Source: JBAZKK01 sp964456925 (GTDB taxonomy: Bacteria > Omnitrophota > Gorgyraeia > Gygaellales > Profunditerraquicolaceae). From it: 29,020 bases of DNA. The stretch covers positions 1 through 29,020 of the forward strand of contig CAYWCX010000011.1 of NCBI GenBank assembly GCA_964456925.1, written 5' to 3'. Both the position numbers and the translations under genes were made by a program. Numbering within the stretch: position 1 is the first letter of the stretch; each line of letters opens with the position of its first letter. Below the pieces are notes generated by a model. The model saw only the letters and a program-made list of their open reading frames with translations. It did not search any database and was not told the DNA's origin. Positions 15,538 through 23,497 of this stretch are shown in pieces.

Positions 15538-16938
15538 ATGTCCGTTTACATCCAAAATTCCCTCACCCGTAAAAAAGAGGAGTTTATCCCCCTGAAGCCG
15601 CCGGAGGTGAATATCTATACCTGCGGGGTCACGGTTTATGACGAGAGCCATATCGGCCACGCCCGCAGCCTCTACACCTTTGATGTCATACGGCGCTACC
15701 TGAAATACCGCGGCTTTAAGGTGAACTTCGTGCGCAACATTACCGATATCGACGATAAAATCATCAACCGCGCCAATGAACTTAAGGTAAACTGGCAGGA
15801 ACTGGTTAATAAATACATTGCCCGCTATCAGGAAGACCTGCTGGCACTGGGTATTGAAAAAGGAGATTTTGAGCCGCGCGCCACCGAAAACATCCCGGAT
15901 ATGATTGAGTACATCCAGGCCCTCATTAAAAAGGGTTATGCTTATGAGGCAGGCGGCGACGTTTATTTCGAGGTCCGCAAGTTTCCTTCTTACGGAAAGT
16001 TATCCGGACAGAGCATTGACGAGATGCACGCCGGAGCGAGGATTGAACCGAGCGAACTTAAAAAGGATACCCTGGACTTCGCGCTCTGGAAAAAATCTAA
16101 GGAAGGCGAGCCTTTCTGGGACAGCCCCTGGGGAAAGGGGAGGCCCGGCTGGCATATCGAGTGTTCCGTGATGAGTCAGAAGTTTTTAAAGACCAAGACC
16201 CTGGATATACACGCCGGCGGCAGGGATTTAATCTTTCCGCACCACGAGAACGAAATCGCCCAGGCCGAGGCCGCAAGCGGCAAACCCTTCGCCCGCTACT
16301 GGATTCACCACGGGCTCCTCACCATCAACGGCCAGAAGATGGCCAAGTCGTTGGGAAACTTCGTGACGATAAAGGATTTTATAGATGAGTATGAATATGC
16401 AGATATCCTAAAATTATTTTTCTTGTCAGCGCATTATTCCCATCCGATAGATTATACCAAAGAAAAGATTGAAGAAACAAAGGAAGGGTTGGATAGAATC
16501 TTGGCTTTTTTGAGGAAAACAAGCACAAATCAGAAGTCGCAAACCACAAGAACCCAGGAATTGGAAGAGATAAAAAATAAATTTATAAGTGCGATGGATG
16601 ACGATTTTAATACACCGCAAGGCCTGGCAGCTATTTTTGATTTAGTCAGTATCGCGAATAAGAATATAAATAATTTAGAATTTATATCTAGCGCTAAGAG
16701 CTTGTTGTTAGAATTAACTAATATATTCGGTTTAGAATTACGTGAACCTATGAGCAGCAGTAGTAGCAGCAGCAGTAGCAGCCTATTTAGAGATATTGAA
16801 TCGTTAGTTGCGAAGCGAAATGAAGCAAGAAAAAGAGGAAATTTTCAAGAGGCAGACAGGATACGTAAGGAATTGGAAGAGAAGGGTATCATTTTAGAAG
16901 ATACTAAAGACGGAACCGCCTGGCGTCGTAAATTGTAA
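15538..16938 (+). CDS. cysS: Cysteine--tRNA ligase
   Basis: It charges tRNA-Cys. The 466 residues show the class I HIGH motif HIGH (38-41), zinc ligand C29 in YTCGVTVYD, a further WHIECS segment with FPHHENEIAQ, and KMAKS (267-271). This is followed by the DALR and anticodon-binding C-terminal half. cysE lies upstream, as in Bacillus. From about 16381 to the stop the DNA is much more AT-rich (about 36% GC by hand count, against about 55% just upstream) and codon choice changes abruptly, although the protein stays in frame and family-like. A run of ten serines (residues 406-415) interrupts the C-terminal domain. The end, GTAWRR, is typical of CysRS. Confidence 0.96.
   Translation: MSVYIQNSLTRKKEEFIPLKPPEVNIYTCGVTVYDESHIGHARSLYTFDVIRRYLKYRGFKVNFVRNITDIDDKIINRANELKVNWQELVNKYIARYQEDLLALGIEKGDFEPRATENIPDMIEYIQALIKKGYAYEAGGDVYFEVRKFPSYGKLSGQSIDEMHAGARIEPSELKKDTLDFALWKKSKEGEPFWDSPWGKGRPGWHIECSVMSQKFLKTKTLDIHAGGRDLIFPHHENEIAQAEAASGKPFARYWIHHGLLTINGQKMAKSLGNFVTIKDFIDEYEYADILKLFFLSAHYSHPIDYTKEKIEETKEGLDRILAFLRKTSTNQKSQTTRTQELEEIKNKFISAMDDDFNTPQGLAAIFDLVSIANKNINNLEFISSAKSLLLELTNIFGLELREPMSSSSSSSSSSLFRDIESLVAKRNEARKRGNFQEADRIRKELEEKGIILEDTKDGTAWRRKL
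16753..16782 (+). repeat. (AGC/AGT)10 triplet repeat coding for ten serines
   Basis: Ten consecutive AGC or AGT codons encode a poly-serine linker within cysS, between the DALR-like region and the last helical segment. The mix of AGC and AGT shows it is not a perfectly pure microsatellite, but the repeat could still change length in steps of three without breaking the frame. Confidence 0.9.
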
Positions 16939-17151
16939 GATTTAGCTGGCGGCTTGAAGACTCAGCCACCGGCTACGAGGGAGCATAAGGAGCGCAGGAG
17001 TAAGTATATGAGGCGAGACTTCTCCGTAAGTAACAGAAGCACGAGCCCCTCTTTGAACCCGACTTAAAGGGGTTGGGGGTGCCCGTAGGAGAAGGCAAGC
17101 CGAATGCGACGAGCACCGCCTGCGAGCGAGTAGGCGGTGGGTGAGTATAAT
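16939..17151 (+). other. Structured intergenic element between cysS and tmk, function unknown
   Basis: This 213-nt gap is the longest in the window and has several inverted repeats. The first is 16943-16954 with 16964-16975 (12-bp stem, one G-U and one mismatch, 9-nt loop), starting 5 nt after the cysS stop. The second is CTTCTCC 17019-17025 with GGAGAAG 17088-17094. It encloses CCCCT 17046-17050 with AGGGG 17068-17072 (alternatively AACCC with GGGTT). The third is a perfect 8-bp stem CACCGCCT 17114-17121 with AGGCGGTG 17132-17139, loop 10 nt, ending 12 nt before the tmk ATG. None has a T tract. The sequence is neither AT-rich like the end of cysS nor convincingly coding on either strand. It may be an RNA element or a dispersed repeat. 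Confidence 0.5.
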
Positions 17152-17766
17152 ATGAAAGCTAAATTCATCACTTTCGAAGGTTCGGAGGGCACTGGCAAAA
17201 GCACCCAGTCGCGCCTGCTTTATCAATACCTCAAGTCGCGCGGCTTGAAGGTTATTTATCTGCGCGAGCCCGGCGGCACCAGGGTGAGCGAAAAAATCCG
17301 CAAGATTCTCCTTGATGCCCGCAACGACAAAATGAGCGCAGGCTGCGAGATGCTTTTATATATGGCCAGCCGCGCCCAACTTGTAAACGAAATTATTAAA
17401 CCCGCCTTGTCACGCGGTCTCAGCGTCATCTGCGACAGGTTTTTAGATTCTACGCTCGCCTACCAGGGTTTTGGTTTAGGCATTGACATTGGATTAATTA
17501 AGTATCTTGGGAATTTTGCGACCGCGGGGATTAAACCTGACCTGACGATATTTTTAGACCTACCGGTTAAAAAAGGGCTGCGTCATCGCCGGCTGAACTG
17601 CGACCGCATTGAAAAAAGGCCGCTCGGTTATCATGCGCGGGTAAGGAACGGTTACCTCGCCATCGGCCGGCAGGAGCCGCGGCGTTTTAAGATTGTCAAG
17701 GTAGCCGAGGATAAGGCGGTGACCCAGGCAAATATCAGAAGGCTAGTCGATAAATATGTCTTTTAA
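17152..17766 (+). CDS. tmk: Thymidylate kinase
   Basis: It phosphorylates dTMP to dTDP for DNA synthesis. I prefer the ATG at 17152 (204 residues, MKAKFITFEGSEGTGKST), with GGTGAG 6 nt upstream. An in-frame GTG at 17137 would add five residues and would overlap the hairpin stem at 17132-17139. Visible features are the P-loop GSEGTGKST (10-18), REPGGTR, the CDRFLDSTLAYQGFG motif with the DR(F/Y) signature, and a LID-like region DRIEKRPLGYHARVRNGYL. It overlaps holB by 11 nt. tmk next to holB and ricT is also the Bacillus arrangement. Confidence 0.95.
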   Translation: MKAKFITFEGSEGTGKSTQSRLLYQYLKSRGLKVIYLREPGGTRVSEKIRKILLDARNDKMSAGCEMLLYMASRAQLVNEIIKPALSRGLSVICDRFLDSTLAYQGFGLGIDIGLIKYLGNFATAGIKPDLTIFLDLPVKKGLRHRRLNCDRIEKRPLGYHARVRNGYLAIGRQEPRRFKIVKVAEDKAVTQANIRRLVDKYVF

Positions 17767-18718
17767 GGATATCAAAGGGCAGGACAGGGTTGTCGCGATA
17801 CTGCGCGAGGCGATTGATAATAACAGCGTAGCCAAGGCGTATATTTTCAGCGGCCCGGAAGGCGTGGGTAAAAAACAGGTAGCGTTGGCGCTGGCAGCTG
17901 CCCTTAACTGCGAAGAGGCGCGAAACGATGGCTGCGGGAAATGCGCCTCCTGCCGCAAGATTAAAAATAACCAGCACCCCGACGTGCTCTTCATCGAGGA
18001 TAAAAACAATTCCCTTAAGATAGAAGATATCCGCCAGATGCAGCGCCGGATTAACCTGAAAGCCTACGAGGGAAGAAAAAAAGTTTGTATCCTTGACAAC
18101 GCCCATAACCTTACCGCCGAATCCTCCAACGCCCTTTTAAAGACCCTCGAGGAGCCGCCGGCGGACAGCGTGATTATCTTGGTGAGTTCCAAACCTTCGC
18201 TGTTATTCAAGACCATTCTCTCGCGCTGCCGCGTTTTGCGTTTTTACCCTTTGGCAAGAAAAGAACTGGAAGGGGTGTTCCGGAGCGATTACGGGCTGGA
18301 TAGTTCGCGGGCGCATTTCCTGAGTTATTTTTCCGAAGGCAGGCTCGGCGATGCCCTGCGTTTGAAGGATACGGGATTCTATCAGGAGAAAAACAAGGTT
18401 ATCGACGAGTTCGCGCTGGGGCGGCAGGCCGGATTCGGGGAGCCGGGCGCTGCGCAAACCCGCGAGGGGCTGCGCCGGGACGTCAATATCCTGATGAGCT
18501 GGTTCCGGGATATCTGCCTTTTAAAAATCGGCCTGCCGCAGGCGGAGTTGATTAATTTTGACCGCAGGCATGAGTTGGCAAAACTCGCGGATAAATACGA
18601 GCTTAGCGAGCTGAACGGAATATTCGATTTTTTATCGAATGCGATTTTGCACCTGGAACAGAACGTCAACGTCAGGCTTCTGGTTTCCGGCCTGAAGGCG
18701 GAACTATGGAAAAGGTAA
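17756..18718 (+). CDS. holB: DNA polymerase III delta' subunit
   Basis: This clamp-loader subunit opens the sliding clamp at the replication fork together with delta and DnaX. The 320 residues have a P-loop-like GPEGVGKK (33-40), a zinc-binding cysteine set (C52, C60, C63, C66), the segment NAHNLTAESSNALLKTLEEPP and the SRC motif (LSRCRVLRF, near residue 156), then the helical collar domain. Lys rather than Thr or Ser at the end of the P-loop suggests weak or absent ATP hydrolysis, common for delta'. Overlaps with tmk (11 nt) and ricT (13 nt) imply coupling. Confidence 0.93.
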   Translation: MSFKDIKGQDRVVAILREAIDNNSVAKAYIFSGPEGVGKKQVALALAAALNCEEARNDGCGKCASCRKIKNNQHPDVLFIEDKNNSLKIEDIRQMQRRINLKAYEGRKKVCILDNAHNLTAESSNALLKTLEEPPADSVIILVSSKPSLLFKTILSRCRVLRFYPLARKELEGVFRSDYGLDSSRAHFLSYFSEGRLGDALRLKDTGFYQEKNKVIDEFALGRQAGFGEPGAAQTREGLRRDVNILMSWFRDICLLKIGLPQAELINFDRRHELAKLADKYELSELNGIFDFLSNAILHLEQNVNVRLLVSGLKAELWKR

Positions 18719-19494
18719 TCTCGGTAAGATTAAGGGAGCTGGGCCAGGTTTATTCCTGCAATGCGCCGGAAGGATTCGGCCTTAAGGAAGGCGATTACGT
18801 TATCGTAGAGCATGACCGTGGCCTGGATTACGGTCAGATTATCCCGCCCAATAACGAAACGCCGCCGGCGGCAGGGGTCAAGGAGACAATTAAAAAGATT
18901 ATGCGGCCGGCCAATGAAAGAGACTTGCGGCAGATCGAAGAGGGCAGAAGCAAGGCCAAGGAGGCCTTTAACAGTTGCCTAAAAAAAATAGAAGAGCACA
19001 AACTCGATATGAAACTGGTGAAAGCGGAGTATTCCTTTGACCGCAGCAAGATTATTTTTTATTTTACCGCTCCCGGTAGAGTTGATTTCCGCAACCTCGT
19101 GAAGGACCTCGCTAAAATCTTCAAGGCGAGGATTGAACTGAGGCAGATCGGGGTGCGCGACGAAGCCAAGCTGCTCGGCGGTTTCGGTTCCTGCGGCAGG
19201 GAACTTTGCTGCGTGCGCTTCCTCAATGATTTTGAGCCGGTGACCATCAAGATGGCCAAGGAGGAGGGCCTCCCCCTGAATCCGCCCAAGATTTCCGGGC
19301 TCTGCGGCAGGCTGATGTGCTGCCTTAATTTCGAATACGAAACTTACAAGATGCTCTCCAAGGGCCTTCCCCGCGAAGGCGAGCGTATCCACACCCAGCA
19401 GGGCAAAGGCAAGGTGATAAGCGTCAATGTCTTCAAGCGCAGCGCCACCGTCGAGCTGGAAGACGGCACCCAGATAGAAATGAATTACAAATAG
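18706..19494 (+). CDS. ricT: RicT/YaaT, PSP1-domain regulatory iron-sulfur protein
   Basis: In Bacillus RicT (YaaT) forms a complex with RicA and RicF that carries 4Fe-4S clusters and helps RNase Y mature mRNAs. The 262-residue protein contains the PSP1 domain core with the cysteine clusters GSCGRELCC (C163, C168, C169) and GLCGRLMCC (C200, C205, C206), and the FKARIELRQIGVRDEAK segment typical of the family. The gene follows holB with a 13-nt overlap, as yaaT follows holB in Bacillus. RicA and RicF genes are not in this window, so the partners cannot be judged. Confidence 0.9.
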   Translation: MEKVISVRLRELGQVYSCNAPEGFGLKEGDYVIVEHDRGLDYGQIIPPNNETPPAAGVKETIKKIMRPANERDLRQIEEGRSKAKEAFNSCLKKIEEHKLDMKLVKAEYSFDRSKIIFYFTAPGRVDFRNLVKDLAKIFKARIELRQIGVRDEAKLLGGFGSCGRELCCVRFLNDFEPVTIKMAKEEGLPLNPPKISGLCGRLMCCLNFEYETYKMLSKGLPREGERIHTQQGKGKVISVNVFKRSATVELEDGTQIEMNYK

Positions 19495-19501
19495 GATAAC
19501 G

Positions 19502-21004
19502 ATGTCATCGCAGCGCAAATTTTATCTTACCACCCCGCTTTATTACGTGAATGCCTCCCCGCACGTCGGGCATTCCTATACTACCATTGCCGCGGATGTG
19601 CTGGCGCGTTACCTGCGTCGGGACTTAGGTAAAGAAAATGTCCATTTTCTTACCGGCACCGACGAGCACGGCCAGAAAATCCAGCGCGCGGCGGAGGAAC
19701 AGGGTTTAAATCCGCAGGATTTTTCCGATAAGACTGCCGGGGTTTTCAAGGAACTCTGGCAGGAATTAAATATTTCCTACGACGATTTCATCCGCACCAC
19801 CGAGCCCCGCCACACCAGGACCGTGCAGCGGGTCCTGGAGATACTTTATAAAAAAGGCGATATCTACAGCGCCAAATACGAAGGGTGGTATTGTACTCCC
19901 TGTGAGACTTTCTGGATGGAGCCTCAATTGGGCGAAGGGTTTTCCTGTCCGGATTGCAAGCGCAAGGTAGAGAAGATTTCCGAGACAAATTATTTCTTTA
20001 AACTCTCCAAATATCAGAAATGGCTGGCAGATTACCTGAAAGAACATCCGGATTTTATCCGGCCGGCCAGCCGCCACGAAGAAATCTCCCGCTTTCTGGA
20101 ACTCAACGTATTGAATGACCTTTGTATTTCGCGTCCGAAAGAGCGACTCAGCTGGGGGATACCTGTGCCTTTCAGCCCTCAACACGTGACCTATGTCTGG
20201 TTTGACGCCTTGATAAACTACGTCAGCGCGGTGGGAGAGTTTGACGCCGCCGGCCGTTATCAGTCCCGCTGGTGGCCGGCAGATTTACACCTGATGGCCA
20301 AGGATATTTTAAGGCAGCATGCGGTATACTGGCCGATTATGCTGCGCGCCTTGGATATCGAGCCGCCGCGGCAGATTTTTGCCCACGGCTGGTGGATGTT
20401 CGGCGAGGAAAAAATGTCGAAATCGCGCGGCAACGTCGTTTCGCCCGTCGAGGTGGCGCGGAAATTCGGGGTTGACGCCTACCGCTATTTTCTCCTGCGC
20501 GAGGTGCCTTTCGGCAGCGACGGTAATTTTTCCGAAGAGGCGATTATCAAAAGATATAACAGCGACCTCGCCAATGACCTGGGAAACCTGGTTTACCGCA
20601 CCCTGACGATGATTGAGAAATATTTCGCAGGCGAGGTACCGCGGGAGGCCGAGACTAAAGGCCCGCAGGCAGACCAGATACGGTCGAAATTGCAGCGTCT
20701 CGGCGGCGAAGTTGGCGCTTATATGATGGACGTTAATTTCAGCGCCGGCCTGGAAGAGATCTGGGTACTGATAAATATGGCGAATAAATATATCGAGCAA
20801 ACCAAACCCTGGAACCTCGCCAGGGAGAGGAAGGACGCCGAGTTGAAGGCGTTCCTGGGTTTGCTCGTTAAGGTGATAAGGGAAGTTACCGTCATGATTT
20901 CTGCCTTTATGCCGGATACCGCCGCCTCCATCGAAGCGCAGTTAGGCGAAGCGCGCGTTGCCAAAGGCAACCCCCTCTTCCCGCGGATTGATAAATCGGT
21001 ATAA
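19502..21004 (+). CDS. metG: Methionine--tRNA ligase, without C-terminal tRNA-binding domain
   Basis: It charges initiator and elongator tRNA-Met. The 500 residues carry the HIGH motif as HVGH (21-24), a zinc knuckle C131-C134-C149-C152, WFDALINY and KMSKS (304-308), followed by the helical anticodon-binding domain. The protein stops after that domain and lacks the EMAP-like C-terminal dimerisation domain found in many bacterial MetRS. Its TAA overlaps the tatD ATG by 1 nt. In Bacillus metS also precedes a tatD homologue (yabD). Confidence 0.96.
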   Translation: MSSQRKFYLTTPLYYVNASPHVGHSYTTIAADVLARYLRRDLGKENVHFLTGTDEHGQKIQRAAEEQGLNPQDFSDKTAGVFKELWQELNISYDDFIRTTEPRHTRTVQRVLEILYKKGDIYSAKYEGWYCTPCETFWMEPQLGEGFSCPDCKRKVEKISETNYFFKLSKYQKWLADYLKEHPDFIRPASRHEEISRFLELNVLNDLCISRPKERLSWGIPVPFSPQHVTYVWFDALINYVSAVGEFDAAGRYQSRWWPADLHLMAKDILRQHAVYWPIMLRALDIEPPRQIFAHGWWMFGEEKMSKSRGNVVSPVEVARKFGVDAYRYFLLREVPFGSDGNFSEEAIIKRYNSDLANDLGNLVYRTLTMIEKYFAGEVPREAETKGPQADQIRSKLQRLGGEVGAYMMDVNFSAGLEEIWVLINMANKYIEQTKPWNLARERKDAELKAFLGLLVKVIREVTVMISAFMPDTAASIEAQLGEARVAKGNPLFPRIDKSV

Positions 21005-21765
21005 TGCTCATAGACACACACTGCCATTTGGATTTTCCGGAATTTGACCCGGACCGCGATGAAGTGGTGCGCCGCAGTCTTGAGAGCGGAGTCGGCTGCA
21101 TCATAAACATCGGTTCCAGTCTCGAAGGTTCCCGCCGCTGCGTTGAACTTGCCAGCAAGTACGATTGCCTCTATGCCTCAGTCGGCATCCATCCTCACGA
21201 AGCAGACCGTTTCGAAAAAAAACACGCCCTCGCCCTGCGGGAGTTGGTAAAACAAGACAAAGTAGCGGCAATCGGCGAGACCGGGCTTGATTATTATAAA
21301 AATTATTCCCAGGCCAATAATCAGAGGCAACTTTTTATTACGCTGGTGGAGCTTTCCCGGGATTCAGGCCTGCCGCTGGTCATCCATACCCGCCAAGCCC
21401 AAAACGATACTTTAGAGATACTCAAAAAATACCTTCCGCTGCGGGCAGTGGTGCATTGTTTTTCCGGCGACGGGGATTTTCTGAAACAATGCCTGGATTT
21501 GGGATTTTTTATTTCCTACACCTGCAATATCACCTATAAAAAGGCAGAGGGCTTAAGGGGGCTGGTTAAGGTTACTCCCCTAGAGCGGATGTTTCTCGAA
21601 ACCGATGCGCCCTTCCTGCCGCCGGAGGGTTTACGCGGGATGAGAAACGAACCCCGCCATGTCAGGGAGCTTGCCGCAATGATAGCGCAATTAAAAGACA
21701 CGCCGCCGCAAGAGATTGCGGATGTTACCACTGCGAATGCCCGGGCCTTTTTCAATTTGAAATGA
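21004..21765 (+). CDS. tatD: TatD family metal-dependent hydrolase (putative DNase)
   Basis: TatD proteins are TIM-barrel metallohydrolases with 3'-5' exonuclease activity reported for some members. The 253 residues contain the metal-binding HCH start (MLIDTHCHLDFPEF, H6 and H8), AIGETGLDYY, a further IHTRQA, VVHCFSGD and LETDAPFLPP segments, all family hallmarks. The gene overlaps metG by 1 nt and the DUF362 gene by 4 nt. Substrate cannot be told from sequence. Confidence 0.94.
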   Translation: MLIDTHCHLDFPEFDPDRDEVVRRSLESGVGCIINIGSSLEGSRRCVELASKYDCLYASVGIHPHEADRFEKKHALALRELVKQDKVAAIGETGLDYYKNYSQANNQRQLFITLVELSRDSGLPLVIHTRQAQNDTLEILKKYLPLRAVVHCFSGDGDFLKQCLDLGFFISYTCNITYKKAEGLRGLVKVTPLERMFLETDAPFLPPEGLRGMRNEPRHVRELAAMIAQLKDTPPQEIADVTTANARAFFNLK

Positions 21766-22880
21766 ACAGCAGCGTAGCAATCGTAAAATGCCCGGCCTAT
21801 GAACCGCAGTTAGTTTCAGAAGCGGTAGAGAGTTCGCTTGAGCTTTTAGGCGGGATTACGAGTTTTATCCGGCCCGGCAGCAAGGTTCTCCTCAAGCCCA
21901 ACCTCTTAATGGCAAAGGGCCCTGAGAGCGGCATAGATACGCACCCCGAAGTATTGCGCGCGGTAATCAGGATACTCAAAGGGATAAATTGCAGGGTTTT
22001 AGTCGGCGACGGGCCGAGCGTCTGGAATAACCGCGCCGAGGAGGTCGAGGAGGTTTACCGGCTCTCCGGTACTGGAAGAGTCTGCGAGGAGGAAGAAGTA
22101 GAGCTGGCGGTGTTTGAACGCCGGCGCTGGCGGGGGAGTTTTCCGCTGACGGCATACCTGGATGAATGCAATTACCTTGTTTCAATACCGAAGTTTAAGA
22201 CCTACGAGCTTACCATTTTAACCGGTGCGATTAAAAATAATTACGGGCTGGTAAGCGGAACTTATAAGACCGAATTGCACCGCCGTAATATTACGGTCGA
22301 TAATTTTTCCAGGGTCGTGGTGGATGTTTATCAGGAGGCGCGGCCCGCCCTTTCCATCGTCGACGGAATAACCGCTATGGAGGGAGACGGCCCCGGCACC
22401 GGCGGGACACTGCGGCAGGAGGGCTTGATTGTCGCGGGCGCGGATGCGGTAGCGATAGACAGCGTCCTTGCTTTAATCATGGGGCTTAAGCCCCTGGATA
22501 TTGCGACTACCAGAATAGCGGCAGAGAGGGGGCTTGGGACAGCGGACATTGCGGCCATTGATATTCTGGGAGAGAGGCTGAAGGAAATAATAGGTAAACC
22601 CTTTGAATTACCCAAGACTTCTCTGCGCAGGAAAATTCCCTTGCCCTTGCTGCACATAGCAGGAAAGTTAGTGTATTTTTATCCGCGTATTGTGCAGGAA
22701 AAATGCCTGCTTTGCGGCACTTGTATTGCCATCTGTCCCCGCAAGGCAATCCGGCGCAAGAGGGAAAGAATAGTCATTCATTATGCCAAATGCACCTCTT
22801 GTTTTTGTTGCCAGGAGAGTTGCCCTGCCTCGGCGGTTAAGGTCAATAAGAGCCCTCTGGCGAAGCTGCTGGGATTATAA
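21762..22880 (+). CDS. DUF362 domain protein with C-terminal 2x[4Fe-4S] ferredoxin
   Basis: An N-terminal DUF362 domain (about 1-260) is followed by a ferredoxin-like domain with two complete four-cysteine motifs: C315/C318/C321/C325 and C344/C347/C350/C354, with an extra C349. DUF362 motifs include KVLLKPNLL near residue 42, IPKFKTY and GAIKNNYGLV, plus IVDGITAMEGDGPG. The 372-residue protein has no signal peptide. The family function is not established; an electron-transfer or redox role is inferred from the clusters only. It overlaps tatD by 4 nt and lies 2 nt before a TPR gene. Confidence 0.88.
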   Translation: MNSSVAIVKCPAYEPQLVSEAVESSLELLGGITSFIRPGSKVLLKPNLLMAKGPESGIDTHPEVLRAVIRILKGINCRVLVGDGPSVWNNRAEEVEEVYRLSGTGRVCEEEEVELAVFERRRWRGSFPLTAYLDECNYLVSIPKFKTYELTILTGAIKNNYGLVSGTYKTELHRRNITVDNFSRVVVDVYQEARPALSIVDGITAMEGDGPGTGGTLRQEGLIVAGADAVAIDSVLALIMGLKPLDIATTRIAAERGLGTADIAAIDILGERLKEIIGKPFELPKTSLRRKIPLPLLHIAGKLVYFYPRIVQEKCLLCGTCIAICPRKAIRRKRERIVIHYAKCTSCFCCQESCPASAVKVNKSPLAKLLGL

Positions 22881-22882
22881 AG

Positions 22883-23497
22883 ATGAGCTCTAAAGGGGAA
22901 TTCAGCGATTTACGGGTGAGGCTTGACGAAGCCATTACTTACGGCACGCGCGAAGAAGCGCTGCGCCTTGCCTCTTGGGGCCTGGAGAACGCCTTAGCGC
23001 GCAACCTGCCGGGCGAAGTTGAATATTTTAAGGGCCAGAAGGAGCTTTTGAGCAATAACTTCACCGCTGCCATCGACCATTTTGACGCCGCGTTAAAACA
23101 TAATCCGAGAGACGGCGCAGCTTACAATGACCGCGCCCTTTGTATGGTGGAGCTCGGCATCATCGATGAGGCCTTTTATTATTTTGATAAAGGCATTGAG
23201 GTGGAGCCGGATTACGCCACCGTCTACCACAACAAGGGCTGGCTTTTGAACAACATCGGCAGGCACCGCGAGGCAATCCGGTATTTTAATAAGGCACTGG
23301 AGCTGGAGCCGGGCCGGGCAGTGACTTACGATAATCTCGCCGACGCGCTTATGAACCTTCTGGATTATCAGGGAGCGCTTTCGGCTTACCGACGGGTGCT
23401 GGAACTTTTAAAGCCGGGCTGCTGTCATGAAATCCGCGAGGAGATCGCGCGGCAGATTAAAGCCATCGAGCGCAAATTAAAGAAAGATAAACTATGA
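22883..23497 (+). CDS. Tetratricopeptide repeat protein
   Basis: This is a soluble 204-residue protein built mostly of TPR helices, with about four repeats at roughly 40-73, 77-110, 111-144 and 145-178. Clear TPR hallmarks include YNDRALCMVELGIIDEAFYY and YHNKGWLLNNIGRHREAIRY. TPRs bind other proteins; no enzymatic domain, signal peptide or membrane helix is visible. It lies 2 nt after the DUF362 gene and overlaps mtnA by 4 nt. I cannot name a partner. Confidence 0.85.
   Translation: MSSKGEFSDLRVRLDEAITYGTREEALRLASWGLENALARNLPGEVEYFKGQKELLSNNFTAAIDHFDAALKHNPRDGAAYNDRALCMVELGIIDEAFYYFDKGIEVEPDYATVYHNKGWLLNNIGRHREAIRYFNKALELEPGRAVTYDNLADALMNLLDYQGALSAYRRVLELLKPGCCHEIREEIARQIKAIERKLKKDKL

Noticed and set aside
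17146..17151. TATAAT just before the tmk ATG as a second leaderless promoter
   Set aside because: No -35-like hexamer lies 16-18 bp upstream (the sequence there is GC-rich and part of a hairpin loop), and the gene has a plausible GGTGAG ribosome-binding site.
16942..17226. 94-codon minus-strand ORF across the cysS-tmk gap
   Set aside because: It is Arg/Ser/Leu-rich, resembles no family I know, overlaps the conserved tmk 5' end and follows from the structured repeat-like DNA rather than coding signal.
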